DNA of 64,000 nucleotides from assembly GCA_013298625.1 (NCBI GenBank), contig JAAFIF010000004.1, forward strand, positions 132,589 to 196,588, read 5' to 3'. The DNA is from Myxococcales bacterium. Lineage in GTDB: Bacteria; Myxococcota_A; Polyangia; Polyangiales; Ga0077539. Of this stretch, positions 25,616 through 34,916 are shown piece after piece. Made by a program: the position numbers and the translations under genes. Numbering within the stretch: the first letter of the stretch is position 1; every line of letters starts with the position of its first letter. The notes below the pieces were generated by a model. That model was given only the letters and a program-made list of their open reading frames with translations. It was not told the origin of the DNA and ran no database searches.

Positions 25616-28600
25616 TCAAGGCTCGTTGTCCGTCTCGACGGTCCACGCGACGCGGGCGTTGGACGGTCGCGAGTAGATCAGCGACGCGGACACGCGCAGC
25701 TCCTCGGCCAGGGGAAACCCAGCGCGATCGATCTCGTTGAGGTTACGCTCGCACAGCTGCGACCACTCGTTGAACCACCGAGCGCGCGTCGCGCGCGTGA
25801 GGCACGCCTGGTAGCCGGTCTTGGCGCGCTCGACGAGGGGCTGCGTCTGCTCGTCGAGCTGCAGCCGCCACTGGTCGCGCAAGAGCTCGTATTGCGGGCC
25901 GGGGCGGTTCCAGTCCGGAGGAAACGGCGACTCGCGCACGACGGACGCGAAGCGGATGTACATGTCAGCGAGGCGCGCGGCGGCGGCGATTTGCCAGTGA
26001 GCGATCCCGCTGCGCATGACGGTCTCGAACATGGGCTCGGCCTCGTTGCGAAGCCGCGTGAGCTGCGCCTGCACGTACGGCCGCAGGGTGTTGTTGGTCC
26101 ACGCGTCGAAGCCCTCGCGCGTGTGCACGTTGCGCATCGCGGGGACGCGCGTGCGCATGAAGCGTTGGTAGACGAGCTCGGCGAGCCCGAAGCGCGCCTC
26201 TGCGACGGCGTCCTGTGATTTCTCTAGCGCTTCGTCGATCGCGGCCTGCCCTTCGCTGGCGAGCTGCTCGCGCACGCGCGCCTCGCCGGGCGCCGTTGCG
26301 CTCTCTCCCCACGCTAGCGTCGCTGCGCGGAGGTATCGCTGCGCGTTGGCTTCGTCGCCGAGCGCGGTGAACGCGCGGCCCAGCGCGACGTGCCCTTGCA
26401 GCTGCTGATCGAGCGTCCCTTCGCGCGCGTAGCGATCGACCCACGCGGTGTAGTGCCGGACGACCTCGCTCCACGCGGCGCGCGACCGAGCGCGGCGCTC
26501 GTCGACGGTCAGCGAACGATCATCGCCGACGCGTCGCGCTCGGTCTTGATAGAGCTGCCCGATCGAGAAGAGCACGCTCGCGGCCTGGCGACGAAAGCGC
26601 GCTTCGCGGCCGAGGTTGCGGGCGAAGGCGCTGGCGTCGGCGAGGGCCTTGTCGTCCTCGCCGAGCGCGACGCGAAAGAGCGTGGCCTGGCGCAGCGCCG
26701 AAGCGGCCTGTTCGATCGCGTGATCGTCTGCGCTCTGCGCGGCGACTCGATTATTGAACACGTAATCAGCGTAGCGCTCGTAGCTGTCCGCGGCGCGGCC
26801 GAAGACCTGGATCGCGTGGTAGTTGCCGCCGAGGCGATAGAGCGCGCGCTGCGCCCACGGAGAGCCGCTGGGGAGGTACAGCTCGACGAGCCGCTCGCGC
26901 ACGCGCATGGCGGCGCTGAGCTCGCGGGCCGCGTCGTACATGAGGGCTGCGTTGAAGAGCATCTCGTCCGCGCGAAGGTCGCTGCGATCGCGGCACTCGG
27001 CGCGCTCGCGCAGCAGTCGAATGGTGGCGACGGCGGACTCGTGAAAGCGCCCGGCGCGCCCGAGGGCTTCGGCCTTCTGGCGACCGAGCTGGCAGCCGAG
27101 CAGGTCGACGCGTTGGCAGAAGGTCTCGTGCTGCGCGCGTTGGGATGCATCGCAGAAGCGTTGGCGAAGGGCGGGGAGCGCTTGCTCCATGTGATCGAAG
27201 CAGGCGGGGCGTTCGTGGTCGGGGGCGCGACCGAGGGCGGCGAGGCTGTCGAGCAAGAGATCCGCGGCGATCTCGCGGAGGTTCTCGGGGTCTTGCGCGT
27301 CGCGAGCGGGGTCGCCGGCCTCTGGGGTCGCGACGACGCGAAAGAGCGTAGCGGCCTGCTCGAAGTGGTTGGCCGAGTACGCGAGGTACGCGCGGCGGTA
27401 CTGAATCGTGAGCAGCGTGGCGCGGGGATCGTCGGGGTCGCTCGACGCGGGCGACGCAGAGGCGCGCAGCGCGCTCGAGGCGACGCAGGTGTACCGCGTG
27501 AACGCAGAGAACATCGCGCGCTCGGTGCTGGTGAACTCGCGCGACGCGAGGGCAGGAGCGACGCTGTCGGCGCGCGCGCGGCTCGTGCGCGGCAGCGTCT
27601 GCGCGAACAGGTCGTTGTAGCAGAGGACGGATTTGTACGCGGCGTCCTCGGTGAGCGAGCCTGCGGGGTCGAGCTCGACGACGCGGTCGAAGGCGGGGCC
27701 GCACGCGGCGAAGTCGCTCTGCGCCCGCAGGATTTCGGCGCGAAAATACGCGACGCGATAGCGCGTGGGCCAGTCGCGTCGGTCGTACTCGGGGAAGCTG
27801 ACCTGGTCGAGGTCGCTGAAGCGCTCGAGCAGGGTGTCGTAGAGCGCGGCGACGCGCGAGAGGGTGCGGGGGTCGCGCGTTCCGCGGGTGCGAGAGGCGC
27901 CGTCCGAGGATGGGCCGAGCGCTTCGAGGTGCCAGTGCGACGCGGTGTCGTAGAGCACGCGCGCGGCGTGGTCGCGGCAAGCTTGTACGGTCTCGGTCGA
28001 TCGACGCGCGGCGGGCCCGCGAAAGTGCTCGTAGACGTCGACGAGCCGCGTGAGCTCTCGCTGGATGTCCTCGCGTCGGTTCTGCGCGACGAACGCCCGC
28101 GCGACGCGCGCTTGCCAGCCGCACGCTCGGTCGCTGCTCGGTCGCTGCGCCATCAGCTCGTGAAAGACCGCGACGGCGTTGGGCCACTGCCCGTTGTCCG
28201 CGTAGAGATCGCCGAGCTTCTCGAGCATTTCGACGGCGCTCTCGTCGCCGTCTGCGTAGCGGCGAAACGTGTCGAACGCCTGGCTGCTCGAGAGCGGCCG
28301 GGACACGCCGTAGAGCGCGCCGTACACCGTCACGAGCTCTGCGCGCGCGGTGCGAAGCAGCGCGGCGGACGAGCGTTGCGAGGGCTGCTGCGCGCGAGCG
28401 AGCTCGATGGTCTCGAAGAAGCGCCGCAGCGATCCCTCGTAGTTGCGCCGGTTGAACTCGGTCCACGCGAGCTTGTAGAGCGCGTATCCGCGCAGCGGGT
28501 GGTCGGGCTGCGTGGCGCTGAGGACGCGCTCGTAGAAGGGCGCGGCTGCGTCCATCGCTCCGCTGTCGAAGAAGTGCTCTGCGAAGGCGAGGTACGCGTT

Positions 28601-29326
28601 GGGCACATAGGCGCTCTGCGGGCAGCGCTGCAGCAGCTGTTGGTACGCCTGCCGCGAGCGGTCGAAGTGACGAAGCTCTTGCAGCGCGAACGCGAGGCTG
28701 AACAGCGCGTAGTCGAGCCGCGCGTGGCCGCTGTGCTGCGCGGCGAACTGCTCGAGGACCGCGACGAGCTGCTGGCGCTGCGACTGGGCTTCTTGAATTC
28801 GTGTGCTCTGCTCGCGGCTCAGCTGCGCGGCGCGGGCGAGGTCCCCCTGCTGCCGGAGTCGAAAGATGGGCTCGTCCATCGCGCGAGCCTCGGCGTTGTG
28901 CGTCGAGGCGAGCTCTTGCAGCGTCTCTGCGAGGCGCAGGGTGGTGGGGGCGTGCTGCGGGCTCGCGATCGGGGTCGAGCGCCAGAGCTGTGCCAGCAGG
29001 CGCAGCTCGTCGCGCAGCAGGGCGAGCGAGCGACCGCGCAGGCTCGCGTGCGGATCGGGCGCGAGCATCGTCGGCTGCGGCGACGACGTTGGCGCGGACG
29101 AACGTGTGCGCTGCGCCGCGGGCTGCGCCGCGGGCTGCGCGGTGAGCGCCATCGTCGAGCGCGGGCAAGCGAGGGCGTCGCGGGCGCTCTCGGCGGTGAT
29201 GCACTGCTCGGCGGGCGGGGGCAGCGGCGCGGGGCGCGCTGCGGAGCGCGGCTGCGCGATCGCGGGGGACGAGAGCGAAGACAGCGCGGCGACGAGCGCG
29301 AGGGACGCGGACATGGGCCGTTTCAT
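25616..29326 (-). CDS. Very large exported TPR protein
   Basis: A 1236-residue protein with a clear cleavable signal peptide (MKRPMSASLALVAALSSLSSPAIAQ; the cut after AIA is likely) and no lipobox. After a Pro/Ala-rich stretch, most of the chain is helical with tetratricopeptide-like units, for example HARLDYALFSLAFALQELRH, YVPNAYLAFAEHFFDSGAMD, GYALYKLAWTEFNRRNYEGS and QGHVALGRAFTALGDEANAQ. It should act in the periplasm as a protein-binding scaffold. The ATG at 29326 is chosen over an upstream in-frame ATG because it opens the signal peptide. Its end is 14 nt from the FGE-like gene, which is convergent. Confidence 0.75.
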   Translation of the reverse strand: MKRPMSASLALVAALSSLSSPAIAQPRSAARPAPLPPPAEQCITAESARDALACPRSTMALTAQPAAQPAAQRTRSSAPTSSPQPTMLAPDPHASLRGRSLALLRDELRLLAQLWRSTPIASPQHAPTTLRLAETLQELASTHNAEARAMDEPIFRLRQQGDLARAAQLSREQSTRIQEAQSQRQQLVAVLEQFAAQHSGHARLDYALFSLAFALQELRHFDRSRQAYQQLLQRCPQSAYVPNAYLAFAEHFFDSGAMDAAAPFYERVLSATQPDHPLRGYALYKLAWTEFNRRNYEGSLRRFFETIELARAQQPSQRSSAALLRTARAELVTVYGALYGVSRPLSSSQAFDTFRRYADGDESAVEMLEKLGDLYADNGQWPNAVAVFHELMAQRPSSDRACGWQARVARAFVAQNRREDIQRELTRLVDVYEHFRGPAARRSTETVQACRDHAARVLYDTASHWHLEALGPSSDGASRTRGTRDPRTLSRVAALYDTLLERFSDLDQVSFPEYDRRDWPTRYRVAYFRAEILRAQSDFAACGPAFDRVVELDPAGSLTEDAAYKSVLCYNDLFAQTLPRTSRARADSVAPALASREFTSTERAMFSAFTRYTCVASSALRASASPASSDPDDPRATLLTIQYRRAYLAYSANHFEQAATLFRVVATPEAGDPARDAQDPENLREIAADLLLDSLAALGRAPDHERPACFDHMEQALPALRQRFCDASQRAQHETFCQRVDLLGCQLGRQKAEALGRAGRFHESAVATIRLLRERAECRDRSDLRADEMLFNAALMYDAARELSAAMRVRERLVELYLPSGSPWAQRALYRLGGNYHAIQVFGRAADSYERYADYVFNNRVAAQSADDHAIEQAASALRQATLFRVALGEDDKALADASAFARNLGREARFRRQAASVLFSIGQLYQDRARRVGDDRSLTVDERRARSRAAWSEVVRHYTAWVDRYAREGTLDQQLQGHVALGRAFTALGDEANAQRYLRAATLAWGESATAPGEARVREQLASEGQAAIDEALEKSQDAVAEARFGLAELVYQRFMRTRVPAMRNVHTREGFDAWTNNTLRPYVQAQLTRLRNEAEPMFETVMRSGIAHWQIAAAARLADMYIRFASVVRESPFPPDWNRPGPQYELLRDQWRLQLDEQTQPLVERAKTGYQACLTRATRARWFNEWSQLCERNLNEIDRAGFPLAEELRVSASLIYSRPSNARVAWTVETDNEP

Positions 29327-29390
29327 GGGCGCTTCGACCTTTCTGCGGACAACAGAGACCCCAACAGGCGTGCACGGAGAGAATCCGTAC

Positions 29391-29413
29391 AGACAGAATG
29401 AAAACATCTGTCT
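29391..29413. promoter_or_regulatory. Inverted repeat upstream of the TPR gene
   Basis: AGACAGA and TCTGTCT form a perfect 7-bp inverted repeat with a 9-nt AT-rich spacer, 65 nt before the TPR start in a gap of 230 nt that is much less GC-rich than its surroundings. It could be an operator. No regulator gene adjoins it. The rest of the gap holds nothing recognisable. Confidence 0.3.
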
Positions 29414-29556
29414 CGAACAGAATTCTCACGCGCAATAATCCGCCGTAAATGAAATTGTGTACAAATAGCGTAATTGCTTGACAACACAGGGCTTCTTCAA
29501 TCGGGCGCGGCGTGTGCGCCCGTGAAGCGCGGTTGTCCGTGGGTGTGCGCGGCGGA

Positions 29557-31548
29557 TCAGGTCGAGAGCAGCCAGCGATCGAGCCAGGTGAGCATCTCGC
29601 CGAACCAGTGAACGGCGTTGGCGCGCTGCAGGACCCAGTGGTTTTCGCCTGGGTAGACGACGAGGCGCGAGGGGACGCCGCGGGCCTTGAGGGCGCCGTA
29701 CCACTCGAGGCCCTGGGCGTACGGGACGCGGTAGTCCGTGGCGCCGTGGATCACGAGCGTGGGGGTGGTGACCGCGCCGACCGCGCGCATCGGGTCGAAG
29801 CGGAGGAAGCGCGCCTGCGCCTCGGGTCCGTCCCACGGCCACGCGCCCATCTCGATGTCCCACTCGAGCATGAAGTCCGAGGCCATCATCGAGAGGACGT
29901 CGGTGACCGGAGCGTGCGTGATCGCGCAGCGAAAACGCTGGGTCTGCGTGGTGAGCCACGCGGTGAGGTACCCGCCGTACGAGGCGCCTGCGACGGCGAC
30001 GTGCTGCGTGTCGGCGAGGCCTTCGGCGACGAGGGCGTCGGTGACGGCGAGGATGTCTCGCGCGGGCTTTCCGCCCCAGTCGCCGAGGATGCTCTTGGCG
30101 AAGCGCTCGCCGAACGAGCTCGAGCCGTGAAAGTTGACCATCGCGACGGCGTGGCCGCGGGCGGCGAAGACCTGCGCGTTCCACCGCCAGGACCAGGCGT
30201 CGCCGAAGATGCCGAAGGGGCCGCCGTGGATCAAATGCACCAGCGTTTTGTCACGCGATTCAGCGCGCGTGCTCGGGTGCGGGTGCAGCACGAACACCTG
30301 CACTGGCTCGTCGTCGGCGCCCATCATCGTGCGCTCTTCGACCCGCGCGAGCGCCAGCGACTCGACCAGCTCGTCGTTGAAGTGCGAGCGCGCCGCGAGC
30401 GGTCCGCCCGCGAGCGGCATGGTGTGCACTTCGGGCGGACGCGTGAGCGACTCGTGCGTGCACCAGAGGGTCCCGTCGCGCGACGCGCGCACGCCGCGGA
30501 CGCTGCCCCCGTCGGTCTCGAGCACGACGATGGTGTCGTCTGCGATCGAGAGGGTCCACGGGCGCGTGCGGCCGCGGATCGTCGCGCTGCCAACGAGCGT
30601 GCGCGCGTCGGCGAAGGACCACTCGTCCACGTCGTACTCGAACGACGCAGCCAGGGTGCGCTCGGAGCCGTCCACCCGCGAGCGCAGCCGCAGCTCGAGG
30701 TGCGAGCAGTGGACGTGGTCGCGGCGAGCTCCGTAGACGATGGCGCTTCCGTCCGGCGCGTAGCAGGGGCGAACGTCGTCGCCGACGTGATCGGGCGTGA
30801 GGCACTCGATCACGCCGCTGCTCAGCGAGAGGCGATAGATCGCCGAGCGGACGCGCTGGTGCTGCGGCTGGTGCACGTACGCGGCGAACACGAGCTCGCT
30901 GCCGTCCGGCGCGATGTCGTAGTTGGCGCCCTCGCCCATCAAATCAAACCACGCGGTGAGGTTCGGGGTGCAGTCGCGCACGGTCCCGTCGGCGAGCGAG
31001 ACCTCGAAGATGTGCGGGACCTCTCCGTCGCTCAGCCAGCGGTCCCAGAAGCGAAACACTCGGTCCTCGGTGACGTGCGCGTCGACCTTGGATTTCGACC
31101 GCTCTTCGCGCAGCGCGCGCGTGCCTTCGAGCGTCGGCGCCGCGGCGTACACGTTGGCGACGACGCACATCCTCCGGCCGTCTTCGAAGAACCTCGGCTC
31201 GCTCACGCCGAGCGGAAAATCCCCGAGCACCCGGGGCTCTCCCCCGTGCTCGAGGGACATCACGTGCAGCTGCGCCGCGCGGTCGCTCGGCGCGCCGAGC
31301 GGGCGACGGACGAACGCGAGGGTCTTTGCGTCCGACGAGAGCGCGGCGTCGGTGCTCGACGCGTCGCGGGCCGTCAGCGCGTGCGGCGCGTGACCCCGGG
31401 CGATACGGTAGAGAACCGTGGAATTTTGCTGAGTGTTTGCGTCGGTGCGCCGCACGGAGGCGACCGAGAATGAGCCGTCTCGCGCGACGACGGGCGGGGA
31501 TACGCGCGCGAGGCTCCAGAGGGCCTCGGCGTTGAGCAGCGTGGGCAT
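29557..31548 (-). CDS. S9-family serine peptidase (acylaminoacyl-peptidase-like)
   Basis: A 663-residue protein with an N-terminal seven-bladed propeller (about 1-400, repeated LSSDAKTLAFV, APDGSELVF and CYAPDGSAIVYG strands) and a C-terminal alpha/beta-hydrolase domain. The catalytic triad is Ser523 in GASYGG, Asp605 in HGATDYRVP and His637 in GENHWV; the oxyanion Tyr-equivalent region is HLIHGGPFG. No signal peptide is visible, so it is probably cytoplasmic and degrades peptides. It is tandem with, and upstream of, the TPR gene but separated from it by 230 nt. Confidence 0.88.
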   Translation of the reverse strand: MPTLLNAEALWSLARVSPPVVARDGSFSVASVRRTDANTQQNSTVLYRIARGHAPHALTARDASSTDAALSSDAKTLAFVRRPLGAPSDRAAQLHVMSLEHGGEPRVLGDFPLGVSEPRFFEDGRRMCVVANVYAAAPTLEGTRALREERSKSKVDAHVTEDRVFRFWDRWLSDGEVPHIFEVSLADGTVRDCTPNLTAWFDLMGEGANYDIAPDGSELVFAAYVHQPQHQRVRSAIYRLSLSSGVIECLTPDHVGDDVRPCYAPDGSAIVYGARRDHVHCSHLELRLRSRVDGSERTLAASFEYDVDEWSFADARTLVGSATIRGRTRPWTLSIADDTIVVLETDGGSVRGVRASRDGTLWCTHESLTRPPEVHTMPLAGGPLAARSHFNDELVESLALARVEERTMMGADDEPVQVFVLHPHPSTRAESRDKTLVHLIHGGPFGIFGDAWSWRWNAQVFAARGHAVAMVNFHGSSSFGERFAKSILGDWGGKPARDILAVTDALVAEGLADTQHVAVAGASYGGYLTAWLTTQTQRFRCAITHAPVTDVLSMMASDFMLEWDIEMGAWPWDGPEAQARFLRFDPMRAVGAVTTPTLVIHGATDYRVPYAQGLEWYGALKARGVPSRLVVYPGENHWVLQRANAVHWFGEMLTWLDRWLLST

Positions 31549-31624
31549 CGGGCGCGGATCGTAGCAACGATGCCCGTGCTGTATCGCGGTCCCCTCCCGC
31601 TCAGCCGTCGTTCACCGTGTTGGT

Positions 31625-34030
31625 TTACTCAGCGGCTTCGACAGAGGGCTTGACCTCGTCGAGCGCGAGCGACTTCTCGAGCATCACGGCGACGTCCATC
31701 TGCTCGACGGTGCGTCCCTCTTTCTCGAGGTCTTCTTCGTACGACTTGATGCCGTCCGAGAGCATGGTCTGGCAGAAGGGGCAGCCCGTCGCGATCTTGG
31801 TCGCGCCGGTGTCGAGCAGCTGCAGCGTGCGGCGCTTGTTCACGCGGTCGTTGTTCTGCTCTTCCATCCACATTTGCGCGCCGCCAGCGCCGCAGCAGAG
31901 GCCCTTCTCTTTGTTCCACTCGGCCTCGACGAGGGTGACGCCGGGGATGCGCGAGAGGATCTGGCGAGGGCTGTCGTAGACGTTGTTGTAGCGGCCCAGG
32001 TAGCACGAGTCGTGGTAGGCGACCTTGGCCTTCACGGCGCGCTTCGGCGCGATCTTTCCCTCGGCGAGCAGGCCGAGGATGAAGTCCGTGTGGTGGACGA
32101 CTTCGTACTTGCCGCCGAGGTCCGGGTACTCGTTGAGCAGGGTGTTGAAGCAGTGCGGGCAGGTCGTGACGATCTTCTTCGGGTTGTACCCGTTGAGCGT
32201 CGCGACGTTTTGCTCGGCGAGCATCATGTACAAGAACTCGTTGCCCGCGCGGCGCGCCGGGTCACCCGTGCAGGTCTCTTCGTCGCCGAGGATGGCGAAC
32301 TTCACCCCGCCGGCCTTCATGATCTTGGCCGTCGCGCGCGAGATCTTCTTGGCGTTGTCGTCGTAGCTGCCCGCGCAGCCGACCCAGAAGAGCACGTCGG
32401 CGTTGGGCTCGTCGCGCATGAGCGGAATCTCGAGGTCGTCGGCCCAGGTGCCGCGGTCCATCTTGGTGATGTTCCACGGGTTGCCGTTGGTCTCGAGGGC
32501 GCTGAACGTCTTCTGCAGCTCGTGCGGAAACTCGCCCTTCACGAGCACCAGGTTGCGGCGCATGTCGACGATCTTGTCGACGTACGTGATCAGCACCGGG
32601 CACTGCTCTTCGCACGCGCGGCACGTCGTACAACCCCAGAGAATATCCTGGTCGATCACGTCCGGGACGAGGTCCACGTGCTTGATGTCCGCGTGCTTCT
32701 TCGCCGCGGGCTTCGCCTCTGCGTCGCCCTCTGCGTCCGCCGGCTTCGGCGGAAACTCAGCGATCCCTGCGCGCGGTCCGCCCTCGCGGGCGATCACTTC
32801 GTCCTGCCGCGCGTACGCGTGATTGCGCAGCTCGAGCAAGAAGTGCTTGGGCGACAACAGCTTGCCCGTCCTGTGCGCGGGGCAGTTGTCCGAGCAGCGA
32901 CCGCACTCGGTGCACGTGTAGAAATCCAGCACGCTCTTCCACGAGAAGTGCTCGAGCTGCGCGACGCCGACGGGCGCGTCGGTGGGGTTGCTCAGCTCGG
33001 CCGCCGCGCCCACGATCTCCATGAGCTTCTCGCTGTTTTCGGCCATCGGCTTGAGGCGGCCGGGCGCGTCCATGCTGCGAAAGAGCACGTTGAAGAGCGC
33101 CGTGATGACGTGAAAGTGCTTTCCGTACGGCAGGTAGTTGAGAAAGCCGAACACCAGCGCGACGTGCGTCCACCAGCCGAACATCCCGAGCGCCGTGAGC
33201 GCGCCCTCGCCGGTCAAACCCAGGCCGAGCAGCATCTTCGCGACGATGAACCCGAGGGGCGAGGCCTCGTGCACCGCCGCCGTGATCGTGCGCGCCGCGA
33301 GGTCGCCTTCAGCCGCGGGCATCGCGAGCGCGGCCTTCGCCACGAGCGTCCCGTCGTACAGCATGTCGGTGAGCATCATCGTGGCGATCACCGAGAGGAC
33401 CACCGTCGCGTGCCAGCCGTAGGCGAGGCGCTTCTGCTTGTCGATCAAGCGCGCCTTGATGAAATACAGCACGCCGAAGAGCACCATCCCGACGACGGCG
33501 TCCTTCATGAGCGCGTAGCCGACGCCGAGGAGCTTCCACGGCATCGGGCCGTTGGGGTCGAGCAGCCAGAGGTTGAAGTGCGGGTCGAACGCGCGGCCCA
33601 CGAGGATGATCGTGCGCAGCAAGAGCACGGCGAACCCCGTGAAGATCCCGTAGTGCGCGATGCCGGCGCCCGCGTACTTGGGCATCTTCATCTGCGAGCG
33701 CAGCGCCCAGATCAGCAGGTGACCGCCGCCGCCGCCGAGCAGCAACAACGCAGCGACGCGCAGCACGGGCGTCACGATCGGGTCGACCGGCGCGACGAAC
33801 GCCGCGAGGCCGAGCACCAGCGCCGTGGCCGGCAGGGCGAAGATCCCTGCCACCAGGATGGTGCCTGCGAGGTCGGGCTTCGTCCCGTTGGGGGGCGCCG
33901 CCATGCGGTCGAACAAGCGGTCGAAGCGGTTTTCGGGCGCGCCGGCGAGCAGGAGCGTCAACCGCTTGCGAGCGGTAAACGCGAACCCGCCGAGCGCGGC
34001 GAGCACCAGCAGTGTCATCGCGATGGGCAT
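31625..34030 (-). CDS. Membrane iron-sulfur oxidoreductase, EtfD-like (heterodisulfide-reductase related)
   Basis: An 801-residue protein. The N-terminal 310 residues contain about six or seven membrane helices, similar to the haem-binding gamma subunit of nitrate reductase. Then come two ferredoxin-type [4Fe-4S] motifs (CTECGRCSDNCP beginning at Cys373, CTTCRACEEQCP at about 467) and two CCG domains (TTCPHCFNTL and YHDSCYLGR...EKGLCCGAGGAQMW) as in HdrB/GlpC. This arrangement is that of Rv0338c/EtfD, the membrane dehydrogenase passing electrons from ETF to menaquinone during beta-oxidation. Two acyl-CoA dehydrogenases in the window fit this, although ETF itself is not present. The exact partner is inferred. 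Confidence 0.82.
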   Translation of the reverse strand: MPIAMTLLVLAALGGFAFTARKRLTLLLAGAPENRFDRLFDRMAAPPNGTKPDLAGTILVAGIFALPATALVLGLAAFVAPVDPIVTPVLRVAALLLLGGGGGHLLIWALRSQMKMPKYAGAGIAHYGIFTGFAVLLLRTIILVGRAFDPHFNLWLLDPNGPMPWKLLGVGYALMKDAVVGMVLFGVLYFIKARLIDKQKRLAYGWHATVVLSVIATMMLTDMLYDGTLVAKAALAMPAAEGDLAARTITAAVHEASPLGFIVAKMLLGLGLTGEGALTALGMFGWWTHVALVFGFLNYLPYGKHFHVITALFNVLFRSMDAPGRLKPMAENSEKLMEIVGAAAELSNPTDAPVGVAQLEHFSWKSVLDFYTCTECGRCSDNCPAHRTGKLLSPKHFLLELRNHAYARQDEVIAREGGPRAGIAEFPPKPADAEGDAEAKPAAKKHADIKHVDLVPDVIDQDILWGCTTCRACEEQCPVLITYVDKIVDMRRNLVLVKGEFPHELQKTFSALETNGNPWNITKMDRGTWADDLEIPLMRDEPNADVLFWVGCAGSYDDNAKKISRATAKIMKAGGVKFAILGDEETCTGDPARRAGNEFLYMMLAEQNVATLNGYNPKKIVTTCPHCFNTLLNEYPDLGGKYEVVHHTDFILGLLAEGKIAPKRAVKAKVAYHDSCYLGRYNNVYDSPRQILSRIPGVTLVEAEWNKEKGLCCGAGGAQMWMEEQNNDRVNKRRTLQLLDTGATKIATGCPFCQTMLSDGIKSYEEDLEKEGRTVEQMDVAVMLEKSLALDEVKPSVEAAE

Positions 34031-34181
34031 CGAATGAATCCTCGTTCAGTAGAGGGGATGAGCGGCCCGAGACGTCGCAGGCGCGCGCACTTCGCGTGGC
34101 GATATAGGGGTTTTCGACGCACCCCGTCAATCGTGCTGCGGGTGGCAAGAGCTGCGTCTGCAATGCAAACTGGGCCGCTGG

Positions 34182-34757
34182 ATGCCCGACTTCGATCGAC
34201 GCACGCCCCTCAACGAGGTGCTCTGGACCGTCCCCGAGGTGTTCTTCGAAGACGAGTGCGCGGCCATGATCGCGCAGTTCGAAGCGACCGGCTTCGAGGA
34301 GGCCTTGATCACCACGCCGCGCGGGATGGTGATGAACAAAGGCGTCCGAAATAACGACCGGATCATTCTGGACGACCCTGCGCGGGCCGAAGCGCTGTGG
34401 CAGCGCGTGCAGCCTCACGTCCCTGCGTCGATCCGAGAGTGGCGAGCGTACGGGCTCAACGAGCGGTTTCGGGTCTATCGGTACAAGCCTGGCCAGCGGT
34501 TCAAGCCGCATTTCGACGGGCATTTTGCGCGTGTCGCCGGTCGAGACGAGAGCGCGCTCACGCTGATCGTGTACCTCAACGACGACTTCGTCGGCGGAGA
34601 GACCGCGTTTCTCGACTACGAGGTCACGGTGAAGCCGAAGACGGGCACGGGGCTGTTCTTCTTTCACCCGGTTTTGCACGAGGGAAGAGAAGTGACGAGC
34701 GGAGTGAAGTACGCGCTGCGTACGGACGTCATGTACCGCCGTTCAGCGGCGCCTTGA
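34182..34757 (+). CDS. 2-oxoglutarate/Fe(II)-dependent oxygenase, prolyl-4-hydroxylase type
   Basis: A complete 191-residue double-stranded beta-helix oxygenase. Iron ligands are His110 and Asp112 (PHFDGHF) and His166 (VLHEGREV); Lys176 in GVKYALRTDVMY would bind the 2-oxoglutarate carboxylate. RFRVYRYKPGQRFKPH and FVGGETAFLDY are typical of the P4H-like group. Substrate is unknown; bacterial members hydroxylate prolines in proteins such as EF-Tu or free amino acids. It is divergent from the EtfD-like gene, with a 151-nt gap between them. Confidence 0.87.
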   Translation: MPDFDRRTPLNEVLWTVPEVFFEDECAAMIAQFEATGFEEALITTPRGMVMNKGVRNNDRIILDDPARAEALWQRVQPHVPASIREWRAYGLNERFRVYRYKPGQRFKPHFDGHFARVAGRDESALTLIVYLNDDFVGGETAFLDYEVTVKPKTGTGLFFFHPVLHEGREVTSGVKYALRTDVMYRRSAAP

Positions 34758-34794
34758 TCGACGCCTCGCCATGGGGGGGGGCGCTCGAAGATCG

Positions 34795-34908
34795 TCAACA
34801 GGGCTGCGGCGTCTCTCCGCGCTCGATCGCAGCGATCGCGCGCCAGAAGCTGTGGTCGTGCTCGGGGATCGGGGGGATGAGCGTGGGTTCGCGATACGGA
34901 GTCATCAT
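34795..34908 (-). CDS. Putative small protein of 37 residues
   Basis: A short frame starting at tandem ATG codons (34908 and 34905) and ending at 34795. It begins 8 nt after the 315-residue gene on the same strand, and its ribosome-binding sequence TGAGG overlaps that gene's stop codon, so the two would be translationally coupled. The product is acidic-aromatic (MMTPYREPTL at the start, ERGETPQPC at the end), has no membrane segment and ends in Cys. Not recognised; it could be a chance frame. Confidence 0.4.
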   Translation of the reverse strand: MMTPYREPTLIPPIPEHDHSFWRAIAAIERGETPQPC

Positions 34909-34916
34909 GGCGCGCC

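Noticed and set aside
26390..29401. A 1003-codon open frame on the plus strand opposite the TPR gene
   Set aside because: Antisense shadow caused by high GC; composition is Arg/Gly/Ala-rich with no domain, while the minus-strand product has a signal peptide and TPR-like units.
31874..34354. An 826-codon open frame on the plus strand opposite the iron-sulfur protein
   Set aside because: No recognisable domain; the opposite strand carries clear ferredoxin and CCG motifs.
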